The notes under the pieces: generated by a model
Database searches by the model: none
What the model saw: the letters and a program-made list of their open reading frames with translations, nothing else
Told to the model about the DNA's origin: nothing
Translations under genes and position numbers: made by a program
Source: Toxotes chatareus
Lineage: Eukaryota; Chordata; Actinopteri; Toxotidae
NCBI GenBank assembly: GCA_016801885.1
Contig: CM028886.1
Location: 1,025,001-1,089,000 of the forward strand
DNA: 64,000 nucleotides
Direction: 5' to 3'
In this document: piece by piece, positions 1 to 13,200 of the stretch
Numbering within the stretch: the stretch's first letter is position 1
Layout of the letters: the number at the start of each line of letters is the position of its first letter

Positions 1-3000
1 GCGAGAAACCAAATGGACTGTACTCAGTGATTGTCCAACATGTGACGGACGTATCGACCAACCTGCGATACAAACCCTCCAAAGCTCATCTGCTTCTCTT
101 TGTGTGCAGCTCGTCCCTTGGGTCTTTACAGCATCGTGAAGGCAGCTCTGAAAGGACGTCTCCGCAGTGAGGACACAATTACTTTACTGCAGGTGCAGAT
201 TTATTGTTGGATTTCTGTAAACTTGAAGAAAATACTGGTGGTGACGTCTCGCTCCCGAGACTTTTCAGTCTCAGATATAATTCAGTGTGACTGCAGAGTT
301 CAGGCTGTTACAGTGACGGTTCATAACGTGACCAAATAAAGGAAAGGAATGTTAGAAATGACATGACACCTGCACCGCCTGTTCAGCCTCCAGTGAACGT
401 TTTAATGAACCGAAACTCAACAAACCTCCTTCGCAAATATGTCTATATTAGGAGCAGAGTTCCTTCTAAATGTGAAAGTATCTGTGAAACATTTTTGTGG
501 CCTAAGTGTGCAGGAATAGTTCGGTCCCAGTTTGCCGATCGCTCAGATTCACAGAGCTGTTTTTGGCGATAAAAATCAGCAGAGCATTGATCTGCCTGCT
601 GTCAGCTGCTGAGCACAAAATTAACTTTCTGAGCCTCCTGCCAGGAGCTGCTGGACCAAAGTAACGCTCCACCTCTGCCACACTGATAAGCAAGGCAGAG
701 ATCGTTTCACTGCAGACTGTCGGTCTGTGAAAGCAGCTTTCTACGCCCCACACTTTATTGTTTTTGAGGCTGTAAGTTTAAGCAGCCTTCAGGTGACACA
801 GCATGAAGAACGGGTGAATGGATGAATCGACAAAACACAGGAAGCTAATATGCTCCTCGTTTCCCGTGTGAAACCGTTCGGTGTTGTTTCTTTTTCTGTG
901 ACTGTTCCACAACCTCAGCTGTGTGTTTATCACTGTAACCATGACAACGTGGTTCCCCCGCCGCTGGTACGCTCCGATGGGTCGTATCCGAGGGACGAGT
1001 GACCTGCAGAAATATTTCAGCTGATGAACTTCTGTCTCAAAAATAAAATCAAATTCTTGGGTTTGCATTTCAGACTTGCTCACAGTTTAATAATAAACCG
1101 GGGATGTAACCGCTTATTATTTTATATCATCAAGTTAAGGAACACAAAGGACGGGAAATTAAAAAAACAAGGAAGTATAAACATTTGAAAAGCTGTAATC
1201 ACCAAATGCTTGGTGACATTTTTTCATTTCATTTTGTCCCTAAGCAGACACGAAGGACGGCTGAAATGTCTGCAGTCAAATGTCTCTGTTAGTTCAGCTG
1301 TTTGTGATGTGAAAGGAAATCAGTGGAGAGGAGCACAGCACAGCTGTCCATGACTCCGAGTCTCCACATCAGAGAAGGAACAAGGATGATTGCAGAAGCA
1401 AGAAATGATCGCTGTGATTCGAAGGTAATCAGCGCAAAATTTCAAATGTTAGAACAAAAATGATGAGAGAAACGAGGTACGGTAAATAAAGATGGGTAGT
1501 CAGCCAACGTCTTCACTGCATATGTCATGAAAACAGAAGTAAATATGTTCATTGATTCATTTTAAGTGTAAACACGGACAAGAAGCCACTTCTGCTCAGT
1601 TCATCTTAGAGAAGAACCGAACGTGTTTTACCTGAGAAAACTCACAGACACTGAAAAACCTGAACTGTAGAGACTGAGAGGAGAAGGTGATGTAAACATG
1701 TCGTAACACACACGCTTGTTCTTCTGTGCTTTAATAATAGTGTGATAACGATGCTGAGGTGATGGTGATGGAGGCATCGGTCTTTCCAGCTCAGCGGGCC
1801 GTCTCTTCTCGCTCTGATTAGACTGAGTGATGGCAGAGGAACAAGAGAAGCCAGCAAAAAAAAAAAGTCTAATTGAAAGGCTCACGACTTGATAGGAAAG
1901 TTGACAGCCTTCTCACTTCTAGTATCTAATTAAAGAGCCTGAGTGTGAGCCCGATGTGCTTATGAAGCAGGACGCAGCGCCGCATCGAGCGCAGGAACAT
2001 TAGGGTCGCAGATTTCACTGACAGCAGCAACCAGACCCAATTAGCTGTGTCAGGCATGGAGGCCTGTGATAAAGACACAACAACAAACACTCCTCATGAA
2101 GATCCTGTTCCTCTGGTCTGAGAACAGCAAGCAGCTCGTTACAGAGGAGAGAGGAGAGAAAACCTCTGTGCCCTCAGGGATGTGAAGAGGTTAAGTCAAG
2201 TGTGACGACGACAGCATCATCGTGTTCCACGGCAGCTTCACTCAGTCAATAAGTGATTAGATGTCTGAGTGGACCCATTTGTCCTTCCTGTCTGTCCCTG
2301 GTAATCAGTGTCACTGCTGATGGAAGGCAGTGTTTGCTGTGAGCTTCCTGCTCTGTGCTGCGGTGAGGAGACGTGACCCAAAGCATCTTTTCTGACGTTG
2401 TTAAAAAGCGATGCAGTCGGTCGGGGGTCGGCCTGTCGGAACATTTGATTCTACAATCAGCGACTCCAGTTTGGTGATAGCTCAGAGACACTGCGTTCCA
2501 GAATCAGTGTTAAAGGTGAAAGTGTGAATGAACAGCGGGAACAGAAAAACAGGTGTCGATACCATCTATTGATTGCCTTTGTTTACTGATTGGTCAGTAG
2601 GGCAGCGGTTATTTATTTCTGTATCTAAACTCTGTTTTCTGACCTGACTAATGGCTGTTATCCAGCTGTGTCAGCAGGAGAGCATCATCACCACTTCCTG
2701 TTTTGTTAACAGTCCATTATCACTGTGTCTGTCCTGTGGAAGCTGCAGAGGTGAAGCCACATATGGACCAAAACAAACCCATTACATTATACACTGTATT
2801 TCATGCACAGTATTTGTGCATGTAATGATAATAATAATAATGGGATGAGGATGTTGCCGTGTCTTGTTGTGGCAGCAGCTTGTTGCTTACAAACGATGCA
2901 CAGCTGGTTTTTCTCCAGACGCTCACTCGTTCTTTTTCCTCTTTCATCCCTCTGGACTTTAAAACACACGATGGATCTAATGCTGAGGCTGTAGATCAGT

Positions 3001-4484
3001 GGAAATAGCAGAGCGCTGGATGTGAATGTGCACGACGTCACAGCGATGGAGGGATGATTGGATTTTGCAGTGTTTTATGTCTGAGAACCGGATGTTGTGT
3101 CCACTGTCTCTGAAACTGCAGCTCAGAGTCCAGGTCCATGTCACCTGCTCTCAGTCAGTGAGTGGATTTTCTCTTTGGCAGGAAGTGGGCGGGCCCGGTC
3201 CCTAAATATAACTGGTTGAGTGTGTTCACCTTCTTGGACAGCTAGGTACGGCAACACCAGCTGGACAAACCATACACAGACCAGTTCTATGTGAAAAGTG
3301 CCTGGTGGAAGTCAGACAGAATCGCTCTGATTCTTCTGGCTCAGGACACCAAACCATCTTGACACCTTCGGAGCTTAAGCACAGCATTAAGACGGGAGAG
3401 TGATTCTCTGAGATGAAAGGGTGAAGACGAACAAGGTACAAAAAGAAGATTAAGAAGATAATGACTTTTCTTCACATCCTATTTCCTGCGTGACCTTCGC
3501 TTTTCTTCTCCTTCACCCTCATATGAAGGACTGCAGCTGCTCGACGACATAATGCTTTGATTTTTAAATGACAAGAAGGAAATGAAGCCCCGTCAGATCT
3601 GAGGATTAATGAGAGAAGCTGCGGAAACAGACTGATTAATGAAAGTAGGAGTATTATGTTACTCTTTAAGTTTTTTCTGCACTTTGTGGATGTGGATATT
3701 AAACCTGTCCAGACTTCAGAATCCACCCTGATGATCAGAGTGGTTTAATGTGTTCAGTGTGTCAGCTCGTCCATCCTCATGCTTTTTCACTGAATCCTTT
3801 CATCTTCAGAGCTGAGGCTCCGTGCGTGGAGAGTGCAGCACAGAGTGGAAGCTGCTCGCCTTTCATCTCCACACATCTGCGTGACTCAGGAAGTGTGCCG
3901 GGGTCAGAGGTCAGGGGTGGTCTGCTGTGCTCCAGGTTCCCCCTGCAGGGCGACTGCTGTGCTCTTCCAGGCTTTAGGGGTCGCGTCTGCACTCTGACCC
4001 ATGAAGCACAGTCGGCCTGACGCAGCAGCGAGCGAACGACTCATCCTGTCACATCTCCACATCATATTAACTGAAATAACAAAGGCGTCACCCGCCCAGT
4101 GAAACCATCTCCTTCGCCAGCTGAAGTCACAGCTCTGATCTGCTGTAGTTCAGTAATTAACATCAGATCCCAAAGTCAAGTCACTTAAGCTTCTGCAGCA
4201 GCTTCGTCCCTGTGGATCTGGTCAGTACGGCGGTGGTACGCCTCCTCGCCGCTGGGTGCCTGTGCGTAGCAGATGTAGAGGTTATGGGTGTTTTGTAGTG
4301 ATAATGGCAGTGTCTGGGAAGGTTAGTGTCGGGTGTTCACAAGCAAAACTTACACAAGATCACAGTGGCCTTGACCTTTGACCTCTGACCTCCAATATAT
4401 GTTGACTCCATCTCTGACAAGCAGTGATAATATGTGCACGTCCACATCCAGAAGCTGAGTCACTGCTCAGAGAGCAGCATCAGC

Positions 4485-4519
<35 letters not shown>

Positions 4520-6529
4520 CAGTGCTGATGCAGAATGCAGAGGCAGTCCTTCCCTGAATGAATGAATAGTCTGAGAATGTTTTGTAAAGAAATAGAAGCC
4601 ACAGAGGAGAGGTTAGAAAGTGCGGATTATTTATAGATCCGTGTTTTTTTGGCTCGCTCTCACAGACGAGCGTTTAAAGTGCAGCGCTTCGGTTTCAGGA
4701 GACGGTAAACTCCTCTCTGCGGCAGCAGGGAGGGTTTTTTTTTTAGCTCAGTATCGGAAGAAAGCTTTTAGCCCTGCGTGGTTTCTGGGGTTTCACTGTT
4801 CACTTCCTGCTCAGAGGTTATTAGAGCCTGAAACAATAGAGGCAGTGGGACAGGAACGGCAGGCCGGAGGAATGTCATCACGCCTCTGGAGACTTCCTGA
4901 CGCTCCGACATCCAGACGCAGATCTGGGAGGAAGCCAAGAAACTGTGGACGCTCAGCATCCAAGGAACAGGGAGCAGAGGGACTGTGCTAGCACAAATAC
5001 TAAAACTATTAACTAACTGTTTTACTGAGATTTAACCTGATGCTGGTGTGATGATGGTATGAGGTGGTTCAAGATGCACATTACTGATAACTGACAGAAA
5101 TGTGGAAATATTTTATTTCTTTATGTAAATATTACAGAAAGGATCAGAAACATAAACAGAACCAAGGTTTAGAATCAGAGGCTCAGAACTAATCTTGATT
5201 TTATTAAAGGTTTATTGGTTTAATTAAATGTGATTTATACATGTTAGTTTCTGACACGTGCTGTTTGTTTATTGTGTAACACCACTGAAGGAGTCTCTGC
5301 ACACTTTACACACTGTGTGAAAACAACATCTTCCTACATAAAATCATATTAATTCAACTTACCCCCCCACGGTGGCTTTATACCCCCACCCCCCCTTTTA
5401 TAACCTGAGAGCCTCACGGTGTCATTTTACCTATAAATTCCATCAATAACATATTGATTTTGTCTGAGTCTTGATACAGAATATCAGCTCCTGCCGTCTC
5501 CTGTGAGGCCTAATGAATTTTTCTGAGTGTAACTACAGAACCAAACAGCTGATGCCCAGAAGAACACAACACACACACACACACATGTCTTGATAAATCG
5601 CACCGATGCCCCCCCCGACAGATGAGTCAGTGTGATTGCCGGTGGTGGAGGTGGCAGCTAATCTGGCCTCCAGCTGTCTGAGTCACTCTGGGCGGCCTCG
5701 GCGTTGCAGACTCGCCACCACGTTATCGACCATTGTTTTCTCCTCTCACCTACTGTAGATCAGCAACAGCCATTCACAAACACACCCGGGACTCATGTCA
5801 TGGCAGAAGAAAGAGACAATGAAAGCAGCGATAGAGACATTTGCTCCTAATTGGATCTTTATGTTGGAGTCTGACTGGAGGAGTGACATTTCGATGGCCG
5901 CTGTCCTGCTGCTCTGCGTCGGGCTTTGGCAGCTCGCTGAAGTCTTTGTTGCTCTAATGACTCTGAGTCCAGCTTCGAGAGCTTGGTGCCAATCTGTGGA
6001 CTTTGAAAAGGCTCCAAAATGGAAATGGAAGCCGGAGCCATTGAATTTATTCTTTACTGAAGTGTGCAGCTGTCAGTCTTTTCAGCAATTTGGGTTTTTT
6101 AGTCGTGTTAGGAGAGAGATGTTTTTGTCTGTGCTCTGTTCTCCAGCACATTAGATCTGCAATGAACCTGCGAGTCTGTGTGATTAAGGAGGTTAGTCTT
6201 ATTGTGAAGTTCCCTGTTGCATTCGTTCCATTTACGCTTTGTGCATCGTGGGTGGATCAGACGCCACCTGATCTCTGAAAAGCTCAGAGGAAATACATCC
6301 AAGAAATATTCAAGGATTGAAATCAGTTCAAACCACCTCTGCAGGAGGTCTGAGACACCTGAGACTGAAAAGGTGTAAATGTGTGAGACACACACGTATG
6401 TGTCCTATAGTGTAACTCTATCAGGAATCAGAGTGTACTTCATACAGCCACAGTCTGTCTGTTTTCCAGCCTTTTCACTGAAAACATTCCCCTGGACTGA
6501 AAGCAGCCTCCTGTGTCTCCTTCCTACAG
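1..6529. other. npr1: Sequence upstream of npr1 exon 3, probably intron 2
   Basis: No exon of the receptor's first 250 residues is recognisable here on either strand. A (TG)n tract lies at about 4487-4515, and a C-rich tract at about 5360-5398 would be G-rich on the minus strand. The open frames present are short, lack family features and have no splice partners I can connect. The most economical reading is intron, with exons 1-2 left of the window. A diverged short exon 2 could be missed by eye. Confidence 0.5.
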
Positions 6530-7442
6530 TGATATTTGTCTGCTGCTCTCCGGACGTCTTCAGGAAGCTGATGGTTCAGTTCCGGCGGGCGGATCTTCCT
6601 CACGAGCAGTACGTCTTCTTCTACATCGACGTGTTCGGAGACAGCCTGAACTCCAGGCACAGACAGCCGTGGGCTCGTGGCGATGAGGATGATGCCATCG
6701 CCAAGGACGCCTTCCAGGTGCAGTGATTATTTCCAGAACACCCTGACATGACACATGATCACGTCAAAACAGCCACATCGATCACATATTGATCACATAT
6801 TATAATATATAATTACACACGTTTATCTTTTCTGGACAAACCTGTGAGAATAAGAGCCAGGATGGCTATTTCTTTATGCTAAGCTAAGCTAACAACGTCC
6901 TGACTGATGGAGACCGATGTCCATCCTCTCATCTCACTCCTGACAGACATGAAATTCATTCATTCATTTGTGTAACAGCAGATAATCTCTCCTCCATGTT
7001 GAAATCAGGAACACAAAGGATCATCCATCCCTCATCACACATACACAATGTCTCAGACGGCGCTGATTGGATTTGATCAGAACCTTAGGGAACGGCACAT
7101 CTCACCATTGTTTTCCGTCGTATTCAGAATCACAGTCTGTGTTTTTTCCTGCTGCCAGGATTAAAACTGCCCCCCCTCGGAAAAGTCAGCCGTTCAAGCT
7201 GAATTAACAGGAAGTCTAAATTCAAAGGGAACTGGTGCGTGTTGCTAAAGGGACCTTCAGCCTGGTGGGTGAAGGGTTAAGCACTGACCTCCTGCCCCCG
7301 TCGGCTCAGCAGAAGCATCTCTGAGCACCTGACGTCAGCTGGTCGCACAACTTGATTTCCCAGGCTCCTCTGAAGTGTTTCCTCTTTCATCTCCATCTTC
7401 ATCTCTTTTGTGCTCAAAATTAGCTTTATTCTCCGCTGAAGC

Positions 7443-7481
<39 letters not shown>

Positions 7482-10269
7482 CATCTGTTTCCCAGTGCAA
7501 TTATTGTCTGCCTCTTTTCTGTTTCTCTGAGGTGTTAAAGAGCGATGTCAGGCGGATGACAAATTGGATTTGTTCTTCTCCTCCGTCTCCCTCTCTCCAT
7601 CTTTCTTTCTTCCCCTTTTGATTGCGAGGACTTTCATTTCGTCCCTTCAGGCTCCACAGACAGTTACAGGCTGCAGAAGAGACAGGAAAACACTTCACAC
7701 ACATTCAAACTATCGAAGAGCAGTTTTTTCTCAACACGTTTCTTGAGGCGACACTAAACTGAATCAAAGACAGTCTGGAAAGTTAGAGTCACGATGGAGT
7801 CGTGTACACCAGGCTCAGGAGGTAGATGTGTTTGAGACACGCAAATAAAAGCAAATTCTGTGAAGAGACTGAAGCAGGAAGAGGAGCTTGGAGAAACGTC
7901 GGCTCGAAACATGTTTTCTGCTCATTCATGGGGAACAACACGTTCACTTAAATTTAGATTTTACATCATATTGAACAACATTTACTCTGTGATCAGTTTG
8001 TGTTGATGGGGAAAGCGCTGGTTATTTTTAACCCCTCCTCTTCCTGTTTTCAGAGCGTGAAGATCCTGACGTACCGAGAGCCTCAGAACCCCGAGTACAG
8101 AGAGTTTGTCACCAACCTGAAGGCAGACGCCAGGAAAATGTTCAACTACACCGTAGAGGACACGCTGGTGAGAAGTGTTAGTGTGTGCTGGTTTCAGTGA
8201 GCGTGAATATAAAACAGATTTTTATTTCATCCTCTGGAAACAAAATCAGCGTCACATTTCTTGAAAATCTGGACCAGAGTGTTGGACGGACAAACATCGT
8301 CGTCCTCAGGCCTCAGTGCTGGTGGACAAAGACAAATACAGTTCAATATATACATGATGCACCTGACAGTTTCAGCACGGGAAAGTATCAACGTATAGAT
8401 GAAAAAAAGACATTATTATGCTAATGTGCAATTAGCATTGTCAGAGCTGCAGCTGGGAGACGGAGCCAGTTCAGTTCAGAGAAGCTAATTTAGTCTGCTG
8501 ATCTTATCCTGTCACCTCAGCCTGATGTGTTCATAACACACACACACACACAGGCAGAGAATGGAAGAGAAAGAACAGCTTTAGAAAAATGAAAAAACAA
8601 ACACAGTGGTGGAAAAAGACATCCCAAGTGCAATTTGTTTTTGTACAGTCACAGCCACAATACTAAACCAACCCTAAAATCAGCCATTAAAAACTTCTAA
8701 TTGATTAGCTCCATAAAAATATTTTTGAGTATAATTTTGAGTATTGTGGTTCCACTGACCCACTAATGAATATTTTTGTTGGGGTGCTTTGTGTCTATAT
8801 AAAGCCAGCATCACTGTCTGTGATGGCACATTGAACCGAAACCCACATGCAGTGTTCTGTTGAGGTCGAATCCGGATGTTGTAGATTTCTCCGGTGACCT
8901 CTTGAAGGAGGGAAAAACACGGATCTTTAAAGATGCCTTTCTTTTCTGTTTTGATGGAATGAGACAGTTTCCTGTCTCTGTGACAGATCCGTCTCCTTTC
9001 CTGCAGGAAACTGCAACTGTCTTCCACAAAATGCTGCACTGTTCCTTTACAGCAACCAGATACGAGCTGCTAAATATGGATTACAGTCACTTTGCTTAAT
9101 GTGAGGCACCAAACAGTTTAGAGGGACTTTCAGTTTGTCCCTTATCAGGCACCATACGTGTGTGTCTGTGTGTGCGTGCGTGCGTGTGCGTGTGTATGTG
9201 TGTGTGTGTGTTCAGTAGGCAGGTTGTCTGGCAGCTCTGTGAGGCCCGTTAATCAGCAGCAGGCAGACAGCTGAGGAACACTAATGCAGTTAACACACAC
9301 ACACACACACACATAATGATATGATCGATGCAGAGAAACATCAAAGGACAACAGAAACACAGGCAGCAAACAGAAATGACACGATGATATATTTCACCTT
9401 TACTGACGACCTTTGACCCTGTACACAGGTGTGTGATATCTGAGCTGCAGCTTGTTCAGCTGACTTTGGTAGATTAGCTGCTTCAATGTGCAATCACATG
9501 TGCAACTACTACACCTGAATGGCTGTCCTCATACTTTTGGCTATGAAGCCATACGTTGCTGGGGTTGTTGGACCAACTGTTAAATTCCTGCTGTTTGTTT
9601 AAACTCTCCAACAGTGTGATCAGCTCGAACGCCCAGATCACCATCATCACAAGCAGCCAGTATCAGAGGGGATCGTGGGTAATCTGGAATTGATTGTACT
9701 CTAAGTGCTGGGCTGTTTTGGCGTGAACTGGTTGGTTGGTCCTTCCAGTGTAACTGAGTGACATCAGCAGCAGCTGTTAATGGTCCCTGTTCCAAATGCA
9801 ATTAAAGTGCAATCAGTGGCTGCTGGAGGGTTTCACAGGCACAGGCAGCACAACCAGGCCTGATCCATCAGCAGCAGCCAGCTCGGTGCTCAGTGCGCTG
9901 TTCACAGGGTGCTCAGTCACTGAGGCCGACCCCGACGCACAGCTCATACTCTGCTCATGCTGTTTTTCAACGTACAAACCTGTTCACTGGGAAAGTTATA
10001 AAAATGATAATCTATGAAACAGAAACAGAAATGGAGTGACGTGACACTGGTCCAGAGACGGAGTGAATGGAAATGACAGCTGTAAGAACACAGCAGTAAA
10101 ATGGATCCGGTTCTGCTCTCCCTTCTCTTCCAGATGAACATCATCGCGGGAGGTTTCTACGACGGTCTGATGCTCTACACTCACGCTCTGAACGAGAGCA
10201 TGTCCGTGTCCGGGGGCCGTCCTCCGGGCAAAGTCGTCACCCAGAGGATGTGGAATCGAACCTTCCACG
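6530..10269 (+). CDS. npr1: npr1 exons 3-5: second half of the ligand-binding ectodomain
   Basis: Exon 3 (6530-6717) starts with two bases that complete a Val codon and reads VIFVCCSPDVFRKLM, then YVFFYIDVFGDSL. This is a conserved beta-strand and helix of the ANF-receptor (periplasmic-binding-like) fold. Exon 4 (8054-8167) begins SVKILTYREP and ends VEDTL. Exon 5 (10134-10269) begins MNIIAGGFYDGLMLY and ends RMWNRTFHG, with a split Gly codon. Asn-X-Ser/Thr sites (NYT, NES, NRT) suggest glycosylation. The 12.4 kb intron after exon 5 is the largest in the gene and opens with a tetranucleotide repeat. Confidence 0.92.
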
Positions 10270-13200
10270 GTCAGTGCACCTGCAACGCTGCTCACTGGTT
10301 CTGTGTCTGTGCAAACCGAGCAGAGCAGGCACCTGTCTGCCTGTCTGTCTGCCTGTCTGCCTGTCTGTCTGCCTGTCTGTCTGTCTGCCTGCCTGTCTGT
10401 CTGCCTGTCTGTCTGCCTGTCTGTCTGTCTGTCTGCCTGCCTGTCTGTCTGCCTGTCTGTCTGTCTGCCTGCCTGTCTGTCTGCCTGTCTGTCTGCCTGT
10501 CTGTCTGTCTGTCTGTCTGTCTGCCTGCCTGCCTGTCTGTCTGCCTGTCTGTCTGCCTGTCTGTCTGTTTGCATCATGTGTCTGTTTAAACCTATTTTCT
10601 TAACGAGCTTGATGAACCAGGAAGTGAACCGTACGCCATCATCTGGATTTTGTCTCAAACAAATCAAAATATGTTTGGGGCTGAAACTCGTTGCCTGACT
10701 GGACACATGCCCCCCCCAGTTAGTCCACTGTGTCCCTGTGCTGTTGCAGGATAAAACGCTGTAACAGCACAGGGACGTGAACTCACGCTGAGCAGAAAAC
10801 TGTGAGCACATCTGGAAACCTCCAAATCAGTGACATCACAGCGGGTGTTCCCCGTCACCTGTGAAATACCTGCTGTGAAGCAGAGGTTTTAGCAGCAGCA
10901 GCAGCAGCATGGATCTCACCTGAGCACACTCGTTTGGTGAGAGGTGTGATTTGAGAGTTAAATCAGTGCTGGAGGTTTAGTGTGAAGCCTGAAGAGCTCC
11001 ACTCCAAAACGAATCCCGGCCACCTGAGAAATGACGCCCACGCGTATGAAACGACGGCTGACACCGAGGTCGAACTCATGATGAGATCCTGCTGATGTTA
11101 TTAACGGTGAGGACTCCTGTTCAGGAGGCGATGCCGCCGGTTTCCCAGATCCTCTGAGAGACACGATTATTTTAAGACTGAGAAAATAACGTTTTTAAAT
11201 TCAGTGTTTCATCGTTTATTCTGTTGTGAGTTAAATGAGTTGAGGTAAAATATTTGTTTTATAAGCAGCTAGTAGAAGCTTTTCTCTTTTTTTGTTGATT
11301 TATTTTTTACTTAACTTCCTGTCTGATAAATCAGGGGCGGGAGTTTCCAGGTACCCGCTCTGTACGCAGACCCTCGGGCAGGGAGCCCGTTAATCTGGGT
11401 TTGGTGGGAGAAGCAGAAAGTCTGAGTGATTTTTATCAAAATGAACTGTCGCCGGTTGATTTTCTGTGGATCGACTGATTCTGTGGATCATTATCATCAG
11501 CTCTTCCGTTTTCATGGCTTCTGTTTCTCATATTTTTCTCAGATTTATTATTCAGATCCGTTCACCAGCTGAAAGCACAGGACCTTCAGCTGTGCTGAGA
11601 TCAGACCCTGCTGCTCCAGCTCGGCCCAGCTGCCCCCCCCACCCGATCATATCAGGCAATCAGTGGAGGGGAGGGGCAGCTGGTGGTGTATTGTATTCAA
11701 GTTTGGATGAAACAAAAACCCATAATTATAGTAATATTAATAATCGTTCAACACAACTTTTCTTTCTTCTACAATCTGCATCCGAGCTTCACAGACTTTC
11801 AGATAAATCCAGAATCAGAGTTTTTAAGCTTCAGTTTACGTCCGACTTCACTGTAACTTGGTTCTGAGATCTGTGATAAACATGGACCTTGAACCTGAGG
11901 CCTGACTCACGCTGCTTCGCGTCAGTCGGTCTCATTGTGTATCACTTCCCTCTGCAGAGAGCTTATCTTAGAGCTCACATCTGCACGGCTGCACCCTCAG
12001 CGAATGCCAGTTTTCTTTGCAACCTTTAAAGAATGTACAGTATGTTCTGCTCTGATATCAGCTTGGCAGGAAATCAAAACTCATTTGTCTGCAGCTGTTA
12101 CAACCAGAGCAGCTTATTAACCCTGAGTGATTCACAGCTGGACTGGACTCCTGGAACAAGGTGATTCAGAGGCTGAGAGACGTCGAGATAAACCTTTGTT
12201 TCAGCAACATTTCAGGACCAAAGCTGCTTCACAGTGGAACAGTCAGTGAAACGCTGCGGAAACAAGAGTCACGTGTTTCCTAAAAATCACAGCTTTCACT
12301 TCTTTGTGCCTTTTGTTCTGCAGATCGTCAAAATAAAACTTCCTGTAACGCCAGGGACTCAAAGAATGACAAACAAAAGTTGTTACACTGAGTTGATAAT
12401 AAAAGAAATGTTTATTTTAATTTAACTGATCATGAGATTCTGCAGTGAAAAGGTTTTCCTGCTGTTCCCAAACTAAAGTTACACAACTTGGTTTGGTTTG
12501 ATCGTTTTGGTTTGTAAATTAAAGCTGGTGTTGTGACGGTGCTGAGAGTCTGAATCCTCGTGGACAAAGATCTTTTTCGTTTCATTTGGTTGTTGAGGAG
12601 TCGTTTGGTGCCGACGGGCCTTGCGTCGCACTCAGCGGTCTGTGTCTCGTTACAGTAAAGACTTCTGCAGAGATTCATGCCTCATTCTTACCTCAGAAAG
12701 TCTCTGTTTATCTTTGCGGTCCTGCCCTTCGACCTCCTTCACAAACCCCTCTGCTGTCAGAGGAAGCGCTGACGTGGTAGAGAAGAAAGGAGTGCTGGGT
12801 TACAGCGTCATCCATCACTGTGTGATTCATAAAACACAAACCAGATGATATCAGCTGTCCTGCCCAGAGACAGAAAAGATTTCTCACACTTTGAGAAGCT
12901 GCAGTTTTACATCACTGCTCTGCTCTGAGCTTCAGTGTTTCAACAGTTTACTTCAGTTTGTTTCACCTTTACTGTCTTAGTCCTGGTTTGCTCTTTCACA
13001 ATAAAAGCCACAAAGCTGGGGGAGGAGCGGGACAGTATCGTGCAACATGTTCTGTTAAAAATAGTTTCTTCCATCTGTCCCTGGATTTTCTTACCTCCTG
13101 CTTCATCATCTCTCGGTTTCCTCCACATGCTGCCACGTCGCCGTGACCTTTGAACCGTAACTTCCTCACTGCTGATTCGTGCTGTAAGTGAAGTGAACTT

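Noticed and set aside
5795..6154. 119-aa plus frame considered as npr1 exon 2
   Set aside because: The sequence has no ANF-receptor features, contains no suitable donor in phase with exon 3 and does not resemble the expected region before VIFVC.
9996..10811. 271-aa minus frame rich in Asp-Arg-Gln, and plus frames rich in Cys-Leu-Pro-Val
   Set aside because: Produced by the CTGY period-4 array; no splice or family evidence.
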